Shown one piece after another: positions 9,280 through 22,625 of a DNA stretch of 64,000 nucleotides. Below the pieces are notes generated by a model. It did no database searches. It was not told the DNA's origin and saw only the letters and a list, made by a program, of their open reading frames with translations. Source of the stretch: Isoperla grammatica (lineage: Eukaryota > Arthropoda > Insecta > Plecoptera > Perlodidae). The translations under genes were made by a program, and so were the position numbers. How positions within the stretch are numbered: the first letter of the stretch is position 1; each line of letters opens with the position of its first letter. Location: contig OX246746.1 of assembly GCA_945910005.1 (NCBI GenBank), positions 24,369,987-24,433,986 on the forward strand, given 5' to 3'.

Positions 9280-10764
9280 GACGCTACGCGTCATCAAAGA
9301 CGTGCTCAAATACACTCTGTTTTTTAGAATTATGTTCTTTACGGCTATATTGTTTAATGTTAAGATCTAAAAGTTAATTCCTAAGGTGTATTTAAAAATT
9401 GTCTACTTTAAAAAAAATCATTGCCTCGCTATGTTTGTTGTGAACGACGTCAGGCGTCGCCGAAATTTCAACGATTTTCTTGTCAAGTTCCACTTTCGGT
9501 ACCGATTGTGGATGAACGGTGGTACCTAGTTAGTCGTAGCGTCGAACTTAAGGTCAGTAAGAATCCTTGGTGACGTAGTATTAGCGTCAGTAGCGTCGGT
9601 TTGCACAGGTCATGGTGAGGCGACGCCAACTCAGGTAATCAAAATAGTAGATTTTTTGAGGTTTTTATTTTTTTACGGGTAAACGGTTTAAGATAGATTT
9701 TTTTGGTTGTCATATCCTTCTTATTCATCGGTCTCTTGATATGTTTATTATTTTTTAAAAAATAAAAGAAATAAAAAGTTTCATTTTTCTCCGATTGTGC
9801 TCTTCTGAAACAAAATTTTAAAATTTGGGCGCCTGTATCTCTGTTAGTATGACCCCCAGCATATTTTCCTTTTTAAGGATGTCTAGATAATTTACGCAAA
9901 AAAAAAAAAAAAAAAAATAAAAACTCAAATTTGGACCACCCGTTTTTTAGCTACGAGCGCTTGAAATAAAAATTTCCCCTTAGTAAACCCTTCATAAATA
10001 TTCTGCTCTGAATATGGAAGAAAAAAAGTTTGCCGGTAACGGGTCTCGAACCCCGGACCGCGAAAACACTAGTCGGCGTCGAGACTGCCTACGCCACACC
10101 ACTCGATGGAAAATGGAGCGCTTGGACTGGTATATATTGTACTGCTCTCAATTAATGCATGTATGTATCTCGATTCATTCTTATTGTAATTCTAACACCT
10201 AGCATAGATGGATTTACGAAAAGAGGGTCTTATTGGATTTAAAAACATCCAAGAATACGATCTGAAGATAAAAACTCCGAAAATTGAGAAAAAACGTCTT
10301 CTATTTTTTTTTCAATGTTTGGAGTTTTTATCATCAGATCGTATTGATTGATTGGTTGATTGCGAAAACGTAAATCGTTTGTGGAAAAAACGAGCCGTTT
10401 GACGGTAAAAAAATAAACCGTGTTCATTCACGTTGATGTATTGATATAAATGTGTGAATATGGTGAAAACAAGAGAGTGTCTGCAACGGGTCTCGAACTC
10501 TAGACCTTATGCACTCGAAGCACCGAAGTTCTACGTCGCCACACCACCTGATGAAATTTCTATTGCTTACACTGGTATATAACACACTGCTCTCAATGTA
10601 TGGCATGTCTTGTTGTATTCAGATAGCTCGTCTACACGCCAACATTAAAACATGTTTTTTAGGCTAACCGTTAATGCAAGGCAAACATTAACATGTTTCA
10701 TGTTTAGAGTTAGAATGTCCAATGAAGAAACTCTAATCATTATTTTCTTAACCTTTTAACAAGA
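9280..10764. repeat. Satellite monomer 7 (type D), 1,485 bp
   Basis: tRL2 is at about 10028-10104 and tRL1 at about 10477-10547. It matches monomer 4 at a 4,440-bp offset. The second A-rich tract has lost its internal T residues, and tRL1 is shortened (CTACGTCGCC). Confidence 0.92.
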
Positions 10765-12243
10765 GACGCTACGCGTCGTCAAAGACGTGCTCAAATACAC
10801 TCTGTTTTTTAGAATTATATTCTTTACGACTATATTGTTTACTGTTGCGATCTTAAAGTTAATTCGCAAGGTATATTTAAAAATTGTCTACTTTGAAAAA
10901 AATCATTGCTTCGCTATGTTTGTTGTGAACGACGTCAGGCGTCACCGAAATTTCAACGATTTTCTTGTCAAGTTCCACTTTCGGTACCGATTGTGGATGA
11001 ACGGTGGTACCTAGTTAGTCGTAGCGTCGAACTTAAGGTCAGTAAGAATTCTTGGTGACGTAGTATGAGCGTCGGTAGCGTAGGTTTGCACAAGTCATGG
11101 TGAGGCGACGCCAACTTCAGGTAACCAAAATAGTAGAGTTTTTGAGGTTTTTATTTTTTTACGGGTAAACGGTTTAAGATAGAATTTTTTGGTTGTCAGT
11201 TCCTTCTTATTTATGGGTCTCTTGATATGTTTCGTATTTTTTAAAAAATAAAAAAAATGAAAAATTTCATTTTTCTCCAATTGTGCTCTTCTGAGACAAA
11301 ATGTGAAATTTTGGGCGCCTGTATCTCTGTAAGTATGACCCCCAGCATATTTTCGTTTTCAGGATGTCTAGATAATTAACGCAAAAAAAATAAAAAAAAT
11401 AAAAACACAAATTTGGACCACCCGTTTTTTAGCTACGAGCGCTTGAAAAAAAAATTTCCCCTTAGTAAAGTCTCAAATATTTTGTTCTGAATATGAAATA
11501 AAAAAAGTTTGCCGGTAACAGGTCTCGAACCCCAGACCGCGAAAACACTTATCGGCGTCGCGACTGCCTACGCCACACCACTCGATGGAAAATGGAGCGC
11601 TTAGACTGGTACATATTGTACTGCTCTCAATGAATGCATGTATGTATCTCGATTCATTCTTATTGTAATTCTTACACCTAGCATAGATGGATTTACGAAA
11701 AGAGGGTCTTATTGGATTTAAAAACATCCAAGAATACGATATGAAGATAAAAAACTCCGAACATTGAGAAAAAAACGCCTTCTCTTTTTTTTTCATGTTT
11801 GGAGTTTTTATCATCAGATCGTATTGATTGATTGGTTGATTGCGAAACCGTAAATCGTTTGTGGAAAAAACGAGCCTTTTGACGGTAAAAAAATAAACCG
11901 TGTTCATTCACGTTGATGTATTGATATAAATGATGAATATGGTGAAAAAAAAGGGTATCTGCAACGGGTCTCGAACCCTAGACCTTATGCACTCGAAGCG
12001 CCGAAGTTCTACGTACGCCACACCACCTGATGAAATTTCCATTGCTTACACTGGTATATAACACACTGCTCTCAATGTATGGCATATCTTGTTGTATTCA
12101 GATAGCTCGTCTACACGCCAACATTAAAACATGTTTTTTAGGCTAACCGTTAATGCAAGGCATACATTAACATGTTTAATGTTTAGAGTTAGAATGTCTA
12201 ATGGAGAAACTCTTATCAATATTTTCTTAACCCTTTAACAAGA
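10765..12243. repeat. Satellite monomer 8 (type A variant), 1,479 bp
   Basis: tRL2 is at about 11507-11583 and tRL1 at about 11955-12027. Private variants include GGCGTCACCGAAATT and TACGACTATATTG. The tail, with GGGTATCTGC at tRL1, is of type B, so this unit is also a hybrid. Confidence 0.88.
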
Positions 12244-13724
12244 GACGCTACGCGTCGTCAAAGACGTGCTCAAATACACTCTGTTTTTTAGAATTATATT
12301 CTTTACGGCTATATTGTTTACTGTTGCGATCTTAAAGTTAATTCTTAAGGTATATTTAAAAATTGTCTACTTTGAAAAAAATCATTGCCTCGCTATGTTT
12401 GTTGTGAACGACGTCAGGCGTCGCCGAAATTCCAACGAATTTCTTGTCAAGTTCCACTTTCAGTACCGATTGTGGATGAACGGTGGTACCTAGTTAGTCG
12501 TAGCGTCGAACTTAAGGTCAGCAAGAATCCTTGGTGACGTAGTATGAGCGTCGGTAGCGTCGGTTTGCACAGGTCATGGTGAGGCGACGCCATTTTCAGG
12601 TAACCAAAATAGTAGATGTTTTGAGGTTGTTATTTTTTTACGGGTAAACGGTTTAAGATAGAATTTTTTAGTTGTCAGTTCCTTCTTATTCATCGGTCTC
12701 TTGATATGTTTCGTATTTTTAAAAAAATAAAAAAAATAAAAAATTTAATTTTTCTCCGATTGTGCTCTTCTGAGACAAAATTTGAAATTTTGGGCGCCTG
12801 TATCTCTGTAAGTATGACCCCCAGCATATTTTCGTTTTCAGGATGTCTAGATAATTAACGCAAAAAAAATAAAAAAAATAAAAACTCAAATTTGGACCAC
12901 CCGTTTTTTAGCTACGAGCGCTTGAAAAACAATTTTCCCCTTAGTAAACCCTTCTCAAATATTCTGCTCTGAATATGGAAGAAAAAAAGTTTGCCGGTAA
13001 CGGGTCTCGATCCCCGGACCACGAAAACACTACTCGGCGTCGCTACTGCCTACGCCACACCACCCGATGGAAAATGGAGCGCTTAGACTGGTATATATTG
13101 TACTGCTCTCAATGAATGCATGTTTGTATCTCGATTCATTCTTATTGTAATTCTAACACCTAGCATAGATGGATTTACGAAAAGAGGGTCTTATTGGATT
13201 TAAAAACATCCAAGAATACGATATGAAGATAAAAAACTCCGAACATTGAGAAAAAAACGCCTTCTATTTTTTTTTCAATGTTTGGAGTTTTTATCAGATC
13301 GTATTGATTGATTGGTTGATTGCGAAACCGTAAATCGTTTGTGGAAAAAACGAGCCGTTTGACGGTAAAAAAATAAACCGTGTTCATTCACGTTGATGTA
13401 TTGATATAAATGTGTGAATATGGTGAAAAAAAAGAGTGTCTGCAACGGGTCTCGAACCCTAGACCTTATGCACTCGAAGCGCCGAAGTTCTACGTACGCC
13501 ACACCACCTGATGAAATTTCCTTTGCTTACACTGGTATATAACATACTGCTCTCAATGTATGGCATATCTTGTTGTATTCAGATAGCTCGTCTACACTCC
13601 AACATTAAAACATGTTTTTAAGACTAACCGTTAATGCAAGGCAAACATTAACATGTTTCATGTTTAGAGTTAGAATGTCCAATGAAGAAACTCTAATCAT
13701 TTTGTTTATAACCCTTTAACAAGA
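12244..13724. repeat. Satellite monomer 9 (type A), 1,481 bp
   Basis: tRL2 is at about 12989-13065 and tRL1 at about 13436-13508. It matches monomers 1 and 5. Confidence 0.92.
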
Positions 13725-15216
13725 GACGCTACGCGTCGTCAAATACGTGCTCAAATACACTCTGTTTTTTAGAATTATATTCTTTACGGCTATATTGTTT
13801 ACTGTTGCGATCTAAAAGTTAATTCGCAAGGCATATTTAAAAATTATCTACTTTGAAAAAAATCATTGCTATGCTATGTTTGTTGTGAACGACGTCAGGC
13901 GTCACCGAAATTTCAACGATTTTCTTGTCAAGTTCCACTTTCGGTACCGATTGTGGATGAACGGTGGTACCTAGTTAGTCGTAGCGTCGAACTTAAGGTC
14001 AGTAAGAATCCTTGGTGACGTAGTATGAGCGTCGGTAGCGTCGGTTTGCACAGGTCATGGTGAGGCGACGCCAACTTCAGGTAACCAAAATAGTAGATTT
14101 TTTGAGGTTTTTATTTTTTTACGGGTAAACGGTTTAAGATAGAATTTTTTTTTGTCGTCAGTTTCTTCTTATTCATCGGTCTTTTGATATGTTTCGTATT
14201 TTAAAAAAAATAAAAAAAATAAAAAATTTCATTTTTCTCCGATTGTGCTCTTCTGAGACAAAATTTGAAATTTTGGGCGCCTATATCTCTGTAAGTATGA
14301 CCCCCAGCATATTTTCGTTTTCAGGATGTCTAGATAATTAACGCAAAAAAAATTAAAAAAATAAAAACTCAAATTTAGACCACCCGTTTTTTAGCTACGA
14401 GCGCTTGAAAAAAATTTTCCCCTTAGTAAACCCTTCTCAAATATTAATACTCTGCTCTGAATATGGAAGAAAAAAAGTTTGCCGGTAACGGGTCTCGAAC
14501 CCCGGACCACGAAAACACTAGTCGGCGTCGCTACTGCCTACGCCACACCACTCGATGGAAAATGGAGCGCTTAGACTGGTACATATTGTACTGCTCTCAA
14601 TGAATGCATGTATGTATCTCGATTCATTCTTATTGTAATTCTTACACCTAACATAGATGGATTTACGAAAAGAGGGTCTTATTGGATTTAAAAACATCCA
14701 AGAATACGATATGAAGATAAAAAACTCCGAGCATTGAGAAAAAAACGCCTTCTCTTTTTTTTTTTAATGTTTTGAGTTTTTATCATCAGATCGTATTGAT
14801 TGATTGGTTGATTGCGAAACCGTAAATCGTTTGTGGAAAAAACGAGCCTTTTGACGGTAAAAAAATAAACCGTGTTCATTCACGTTGATGTATTGATATA
14901 AATGATGAATATGGTGAAAAAAAAAGGGTATCTGCAACGGGTCTCGAACCCTAGACGTTATGCACTCGAAGCGCCGAAGTTCTACGTACGCCACACCACC
15001 AGATGAAATTTCCATTGCTTACACTGGTATAAAACACACTGCTCTCAATGTATGGCATATCTTGTTGTATTCAGATAGCTCGTCTACACGCTAACATTAA
15101 AACATGTTTTTTAGGCTAACCGTTAATGCAAGGCATACATTAACATGTTTAATGTTTAGAGTTAGAATGTCTTATGGAGAAACTCTAATCATTATTTTCT
15201 TAACCCTTTAACAATA
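13725..15216. repeat. Satellite monomer 10 (type B), 1,492 bp
   Basis: tRL2 is at about 14477-14553 and tRL1 at about 14928-15000. It shares the type-B marks but also the GGCGTCACCGAAATT variant of monomer 8. The recurrent frame is stopped at about 13813. Confidence 0.9.
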
Positions 15217-16701
15217 GACGCTACGCGTCGTCAAAGACGTGCTCAAATACACTCTGTTATATAGAATTATATTCTTTACGGCTATATTGTTAACTGTTGC
15301 GATCTTAAAGTTAATTTTTAAAGTAAACTTAAAAATTGTCTACTTTGAAAAAAATCATTGCCTCGCAATGTTTGTTGTGAACGACGTCAGGCGTCGCCGA
15401 AATTCCAACGAATTTCTTGTCAAGTTCCACTTTCGGTACCGATTGTGGATGAACGGTGTTACCTAGTTAGTCGTAGCGTCGAACTTAAGGTCAGTAAGAA
15501 TCCTTGGTGACGTAGTATTAGCGTCGGTAGCGTCGGTTTGCACAGGTCATGGTGAGGCGACGCCAACATCAGGTAATCAAAATAGTAGATTTTTTGAGGT
15601 TTTTATTTTTTAACGGGTAAACGGTTTAAGATAGAATTTTTTGGTGTTCATATCCTTCTTATTCATCGGTCTCTTGATATGTTTTTTATTTTTAAAAAAA
15701 TAAAAAAAATAAAAAGTTCTATTTTTCTCCAATTGTGCTCTTCTGAAACAAAATTTGAAATTTTGGGCGCCTGTTTCTCTGTAAGTATGACCCCCAGCAT
15801 ATTTTCGTTTTCAGGATGTCTAGATAATTAACGCAAAAAAAATAAAAAAAATAAAAACACAAATTTGGACTACCCGTTTTTTAGCTACGAGCGCTTGAAA
15901 AACAATTTTCCCCTTAGTAAACCCTTCTCAAATATTTTGCTCTGAATATGGAAGAAAAAAAGTTTGCCGGTAACGGGTCTCGATCCCCGGACCACGAAAA
16001 CGCTACTCGGCGTCGCTACTGCCTACGCCACACCACTCGATGGAAAATGGAGCGCTTAGACTGGTATATATTGTACTGCTCTCAATTAATGCATGTATGT
16101 ATCTCGATTCATTCTTATTGTAATTCTAACACCTAGCATGGATAGATTTACGAAAAGAGGGTCTAATTGGATTTAAAAACATCCAAGAATACGATCTGAA
16201 GATTAAAAACTCAGAAAATTGAGAAAAAAACGCCTTCTATTTTTTTTTCAATGTTTGGAGTTTTTATCATCAGATCGTATTGATTGATTGGTTGATTGCG
16301 AAACCGTAAATCGTTTGTGGAAAAATCGAGCCGTTTGACGGTAAAAAAATAAACCGTGTTCATTCACTTTGATGTATTGATATAAATGTGTGAATATCGT
16401 AAGAAAAAAAGAGTGTCTGCAACGGGTCTCGAACCCTAGACCTTATGCACTCGAAGCGCCGAAGTTCTACGTACGCCACACCACCAGATGAAATTTCCAT
16501 TGCTTACACTGGTATATAACACACTGCTCTCAATGTATGGCATATCTTGTTGTATTCAGATAGCTCGTCTACACGCCAACATTAAAACATGTTTTTTAGG
16601 CTAACCGTTATTGCAAGGCAAACATTAACATGTTTCATGTTTAGAGCTAGAATGTCCAATGGAGAAACACTAATCATTATTTTCTTAACCCTTTAACAAT
16701 A
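15217..16701. repeat. Satellite monomer 11 (type C, then switch), 1,485 bp
   Basis: tRL2 is at about 15962-16038 and tRL1 at about 16413-16485. It is type C up to 15871 (GGACTACCCG). From 15872 it belongs to the block that recurs 20,408 bp downstream. Confidence 0.9.
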
Positions 16702-18186
16702 GACGCTACGCGTCGTCAAATACGTGCTCAAATACACTCTGTTTTTTAGAATTATATTCTTTACGGCTATATTGTTTACTGTTGCGATCTTAAAGTTAAT
16801 TTCCAAGGTATATTTGAAAATTGTCTACTTTGAAAAAAATCATTGCCTCGCTATGTTTGTTGTGTACGACGTCAGGCGTCGCCGAAATTTCAACGATTTT
16901 CTTGTCAAGTTCCACTTTCGGTACCGATTGTGGATGAACGGTGGTACCTAGTTAGTCGTAGCGTCGAACTTAAGGTCAGTAAGAATCCTTGGTGACGTAG
17001 TATTAGCGTCGGTAGCGTCGGTTTGCACAGGTCATGGTGAGGCGACGCCAACTTCAGGTAATCAAAATAGTAGATTTTTTAAGGTTTTTATTTTTTAACG
17101 GGTAAACGGTTTAAGATACAATTTTTTGGTTGTCATATCCTTCTTACTCATCGGTCTCTTGATATGTTTTTTATTTTTAAAAAAATAAAAAAAATAAAAA
17201 ATTTCATTTTTCTCCGATTGTGCTCTTCTGAGACAAAATTTGAAATTTTGGGCGCCTGTATCTCTGTAAGTATGACCCCCAGCATATTTTCGTTTTCAGG
17301 ATGTCTAGATAATTAACGGAAAAAAAATAAAAAAAATAAAAACACAAATTTGGACCACCCGTTTTTTAGCTACGAGCGCTTGAAAAAAAAATTTCCCCTT
17401 AGTAAACCCTTCATAAATATTCTGCTCTGAATATGGAAGAAAAAAAGTTTGCCGGTAACGGGTCTCGAACCCCGGACCGCGAAAACACTAGTCGGCGTCG
17501 CGACTGCCTACGCCACACCACTCGATGGAAAATGGAGCGCTTATACTGGTATATATTGTACTGCTCTCAATTAATGCATGTATGTATCTCGATTCATTCT
17601 TATTGTAATTCTAACACCTAGCATAGATAGATCTACGAAAAGAGGGTCTAATTGGATTTAAAAACATCCAAGAATACGATCTGAAGATTAAAAACTCAGA
17701 AAATTGAGAAAAATACGCCTTCTATTTTTTTTTCAATGTTTGGAGTTTTTATCATCAGATCGTTTTGATTGATTGGTTGATTGCGAAACCGTAAATCGTT
17801 TGTGGAAAAATCGAGCCGTTTGACGGTAAACAAATAAACCGTGTTCATTCACGTTGATGTATTGATATAAATGTGTGAATATGGTAAGAAAAATAGAGTG
17901 TCTGCAACGGGTCTCAAACCCTAGACCTTATGCACTCGAAGCGCCGAAGTTCTACGTACGCCACACCACCAGATGAAATTTCCATTGCTTACACTGGTAT
18001 ATAACACACTGCTCTAAATGTATGGCATATCTTGTTGTATTCAGATAGCTCGTCTACACGCCAACATTAAAACATGTTTTTTAGGCTAACCGTTATTGCA
18101 AGGCAAACATTAACATGTTTCATGTTTAGAGCTAGAATGTCCAATGGAGAAACACTAATCATTATTTTCTTAACCCTTTAACAAGA
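16702..18186. repeat. Satellite monomer 12, 1,485 bp
   Basis: tRL2 is at about 17447-17523 and tRL1 at about 17898-17970 (with GGTCTCAAACCC). It carries GTGTACGACGTC in the conserved block, a mark shared with monomers 13, 15, 16 and 17. Confidence 0.92.
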
Positions 18187-19672
18187 GACGCTACGCGTCG
18201 TCAAATACGTGCTCAAATACACTCTGTTTTTTAGAATTATATTCTTTACGGCTATATATTTTACTGTTGCGATCTTAAAGTTAATTTCCAAGGTATATTT
18301 ATAAAATTGTCTACTTTGAAAAAAATCATTGCCTCGCTATGTTTGTTGTGTACGACGTCAGGCGTCGCCGAAATTTCAACGATTTTCTTGTCAAGTTCCA
18401 CTTTCGGTACCGATTGTGGATGAACGGTGGTACCTAGTTAGTCGTAGCGTCGAACTTAAGGTCAGTAAGAATCCTTGGTGACGTAGTATTAGCGTCGGTA
18501 GCGTCGGTTTGCACAGGTCATGGTGAGGCGACGACAACTTCAGGTAATCAAAATAGTAGATTTTTTGAGGTTTTTATTTTTTAACGGGTAAACGGTTTAA
18601 GATAGAATTTTTTGGTTGTCATATCCTTCTTACTCATCGGTCTCTTGATATGTTTTTTATTTTTTAAAAAATAAAAAAAATAAAAAATTTCATTTTTCTC
18701 CGATTGTGCTCTTCTGAGACAAAATTTGAAATTTTGGGCGCCTGTATCTCTGTAAGTATGACCCCCAGCAAATTTTCGTTTTCAGGATGTCTAGATAATT
18801 AACGCAAAAAAAATAAAAAAAATAAAAACACAAATTTGGACCACCCGTTTTTTAGCTACGAGCGCTTGAAAAAAAAATTTCCCCTTAGTAAACCCTTCAT
18901 AAATATTCTGCTCTGAATATGGAAGAAAAAAAGTTTGCCGGTAACGGGTCTCGAACCCCGGACCGCGAAAACACTAGTCGGCGTCGCGACTGCCTACGCC
19001 ACACCACTCGATGGAAAATGGAGCGCTTATACTGGTATATATTGTACTGCTCTCAATTAATGCATGTATGTATCTCGATTCATTCTTATTGTAATTCTAA
19101 CACCTAGCATAGATAGATCTACGAAAAGAGGGTCTAATTGGATTTAAAAACATCCAAGAATACGATCTGAAGATTAAAAACTCAGAAAATTGAGAAAAAA
19201 ACGCCTTCTATTTTTTTTTCAATGTTTGGAGTTTTTATCATCAGATCGTTTTGATTGATTGGTTGATTGCGAAACCGTAAATCGTTTGTGGAAAAATCGA
19301 GCTGTTTGACGGTAAAAAAATAAACCGTGTTCATTCACGTTGATGTATTGATATAAATGTGTGAATATGGTAAGAAAAATAGAGTGTCTGCAACGGGTCT
19401 CGAACCCTAGACCTTATGCACTCGAAGCGCCGAAGTTCTACGTACGCCACAACACCAGATGAAATTTCCATTGCTTACACTGGTATATAACACACTGCTC
19501 TAAATGTATGGCATATCTTGTTGTATTCAGATAGCTCGTCTTTACGCCAACATTAAAACATGTTTTTTAGGCTAACCGTTATTGCAAAGCAAACATTAAC
19601 ATGTTTCATGTTTAGAGTTAGAATGTCCAATGGAGAAACACTAATCATTATTTTCTTAACCCTTTAACAAGA
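18187..19672. repeat. Satellite monomer 13, 1,486 bp
   Basis: tRL2 is at about 18933-19009 and tRL1 at about 19384-19456. The recurrent frame is broken by TATTTATAAAATTG. It resembles monomer 16 at an offset of 4,439 bp. Confidence 0.92.
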
Positions 19673-21140
19673 GACGCTACGCGTCGTCAAATACGTGCTC
19701 AAATCCACTCTGTTTTTTAGAATTATATTCTTTACGGCTATTCTGTTATTGTTGCGATCTTCAAGTTAATTCCCAAGGTATATTTAAAAATTGTCTACTT
19801 TGAAAAAAATCATTGTCTCGCTATGTTTGTTGTGAACGACGTCAGGCGTCGCCGAAATTTCAACGATTTTCTTGTCAAGTTCCACTTTCGGTACCGATTG
19901 TGGATGAACGGTGGTACCTAGTTAGTCGTTGCGTCGAACTTAAGGTCAGTAAAAATCCTTGGTGACGTAGTATTATCGTCGGTAGCGTCGGTTTGCACAT
20001 GTCATGGTGAGGCGACGCCAACTTCAGGTAATCAAAATAGAAGATTTTTTGAGGTTTTTATTTTTTAACGGGTAAACGGTTTAAGATAGAATTTTTTGGT
20101 TGTCATATCCTTCTTATTCATCGGTCTCTTGATATGTTTTTTATTTTTAAAAAAATAAATAAAATAAAAAATTTCATTTTTCTCCTATTGTGCTCTTCTG
20201 AAACAAAATTTGAAATTTTGGGCGCCTGTATCTCTGTGAGTATGACCCCCAGCATATTTTTGTTTTTAGGATGTCTAGATAATTTACGCAAAAAAAATAA
20301 AAAAAATAAAAATTAAAATTTGGACCACCCGTTTTTTAGTTACGAGCGCTTGAAAAAACAATTTCCCCTTAGTAAACCCTTCTTAAATATTCTGCTGTGA
20401 ATATAGAAGAAAAAAAGTTTGCCGGTAACGGGTCTCGAACCCCGGACCGCGAAAACACTAGTCGGCGTCGCTACTGCCTACGCCACACCACTCGATGGAC
20501 AATGGAGCGCTTAGACTGGTACATATTGTACTGCTCTCAATGAATGCATGTATGTATCTCGATTCATTCTTATTGTAATTCTAACACCTAGCATAGATGG
20601 ATTTATTGGATTTAAAAACATCCAAGAATACGATCTGAAGATTAAAAACTCAGAAAATTGAGAAAAAAACGCCTTCTATTTTTTTTTCAATGTTTGGAGT
20701 TTTTATCATCAGATCGTATTGATTGATTGGTTGATTGCGAAACCGTTAATCGTTTGTGGAAAAATCGAGCCGTTTGACGGTAAAAAAATAAACCGTGTTC
20801 ATTCACTTTGATGTATTGATATAAATGTGTGAATATGGTAAGAAAAAAATAGTGTCTGCAACGGGTCTCGAACCCTAGACCTTATGCACTCGAAGCGCCG
20901 AAGTTCTACGTACGCCACACCACCAGATGAAATTTCCATTGCTTACACTGGTATATAACACACTGCTCTCAATGTATGGCATATCTTGTTGTATTCAGAT
21001 AGCTCGTCTACACGCCAACATTAAAACATGTTTTTTAGGCTAACCGTTATTGCAAGGCAAACATTAACATGTTTCATGTTTAGAGCTAGAATGTCCAATG
21101 GAGAAACACTAATCATTATTTTCTTTACCCTTTAACAAGA
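19673..21140. repeat. Satellite monomer 14, 1,468 bp (17-bp deletion)
   Basis: tRL2 is at about 20417-20493 and tRL1 at about 20852-20924. A 17-bp segment (CGAAAAGAGGGTCTAAT region) is missing near 20604, where GGATTTATTGGATTT replaces the usual longer sequence. Confidence 0.92.
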
Positions 21141-22625
21141 GACGCTACGCGTCGTCAAATACGTGCTCAAATACACTCTGTTTTTTAGAATTATATTCTT
21201 TACGGCTATATTGTTTACTGTTGCGATCTTAAAGTTAATTTCCAAGGTATATTTAAAAATTGTCTACTTTGAAAAAAATCATTGCCTCGCTATGTTTGTT
21301 GTGTACGACGTCAGGCGTCGCCGAAATTTCAACGATTTTCTTGTCAAGTTCCACTTTCGGTACCGATTGTGGATGAACGGTGGTACCTAGTTAGTCGTAG
21401 CGTCGAACTTAAGGTCAGTAAGAATCCTTGGTGACGTAGTATTAGCGTCGGTAGCGTCGGTTTGCACAGGTCATGGTGAGGCGACGCCAACTTCAGGTAA
21501 TCAAAATAGTAGATGTTTTGAGGTTTTTATTTTTTAACGGGTAAACGGTTTAAGATAGAATTTTTTGGTTGTCATATCCTTCTTACTCATCGGTCTCTTG
21601 ATATGTTTTTTATTTTTAAAAAAATAAAAAAAATAAAAAATTTCATTTTTCTCCGATTGTGCTCTTCTGAGACAAAATTTGAAATTTTGGGCGCCTGTAT
21701 CTCTGTTAGTATGACCCCCAGCATATTTTCGTTTTCAGGATGTCTAGATAATTAACGCAAAAAAAATAAAAAAAATAAAAACACAAATTTGGACCACCCG
21801 TTTTTTAGCTACGAGCGCTTGAAAAAAAAATTTCCCCTTAGTAAACCCTTCATAAATATTCTGCTCTGAATATGGAAGAAAAAAAGTTTGCCGGTAACGG
21901 GTCTCGAACCCCGGACCGCGAAAACACTAGTCGGCGTCGCGACTGCCTACGCCACACCACTCGATGGAAAATGGAGCGCTTATACTGGTATATATTGTAC
22001 TGCTCTCAATTAATGCATGTATGTATCTCGATTCATTCTTATTGTAATTCTAACACCTAGCATAGATAGATCTACGAAAAGAGGGTCTAATTGGATTTAA
22101 AAACATCCAAGAATACGATCTGAAGATTAAAAACTCAGAAAATTGAGAAAAATACGCCTTCTATTTTTTTTTCAATGTTTGGAGTTTTTATCATCAGATC
22201 GTTTTGATTGATTGGTTGATTGCGAAACCGTAAATCGTTTGTGGAAAAATCGAGCCGTTTGACGGTAAAAAAATAAACCGTGTTCATTCACGTTGATGTA
22301 TTGATATAAATGTGTGAATATGGTAAGAAAAATAGAGTGTCTGCAACGGGTCTCGAACCCTAGACCTTATGCACTCGAAGCGCCGAAGTTCTACGTACGC
22401 CACACCACCAGATGAAATTTCCATTGCTTACACTGGTATATAACACACTGCTCTAAATGTATGGCATATCTTGTTGTATTCAGATAGCTCGTCTACACGC
22501 CAACATTAAAACATGTTTTTTAGGCTAACCGTTATTGCAAGGCAAACATTAACATGTTTTATGTTTAGAGCTAGAATGTCCAATGGAGAAACACTAATCA
22601 TTATTTTCTTAACCCTTTAACAAGA
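21141..22625. repeat. Satellite monomer 15, 1,485 bp
   Basis: tRL2 is at about 21886-21962 and tRL1 at about 22337-22409. TTTCTTTACCC precedes the landmark, a variant shared with monomer 17. Confidence 0.92.

Larger units (their letters stand above)
1..15871. repeat. Array domain 1: diverged monomers in a ~5.92-kb higher-order pattern
   Basis: Monomers at landmarks 397, 6325 and 12244 (type A) share private variants such as ATTTTCAGGTAACC and TTCAGTACCG. Those at 1878, 7807 and 13725 (type B) share GGCATATTTAAAAATTATC. Those at 3367 and 15217 (type C) share GTTATATAGAATT and GGTGTTCATATCC. Those at 4840 and 9280 (type D) share CGTCATCAAAGACG and TTTAATGTTAAGATC. The order is A-B-C-D-A-(B/C)-D-A'-A-B-C, so a four-monomer higher-order repeat has been rearranged, apparently by unequal exchange. 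Confidence 0.8.
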
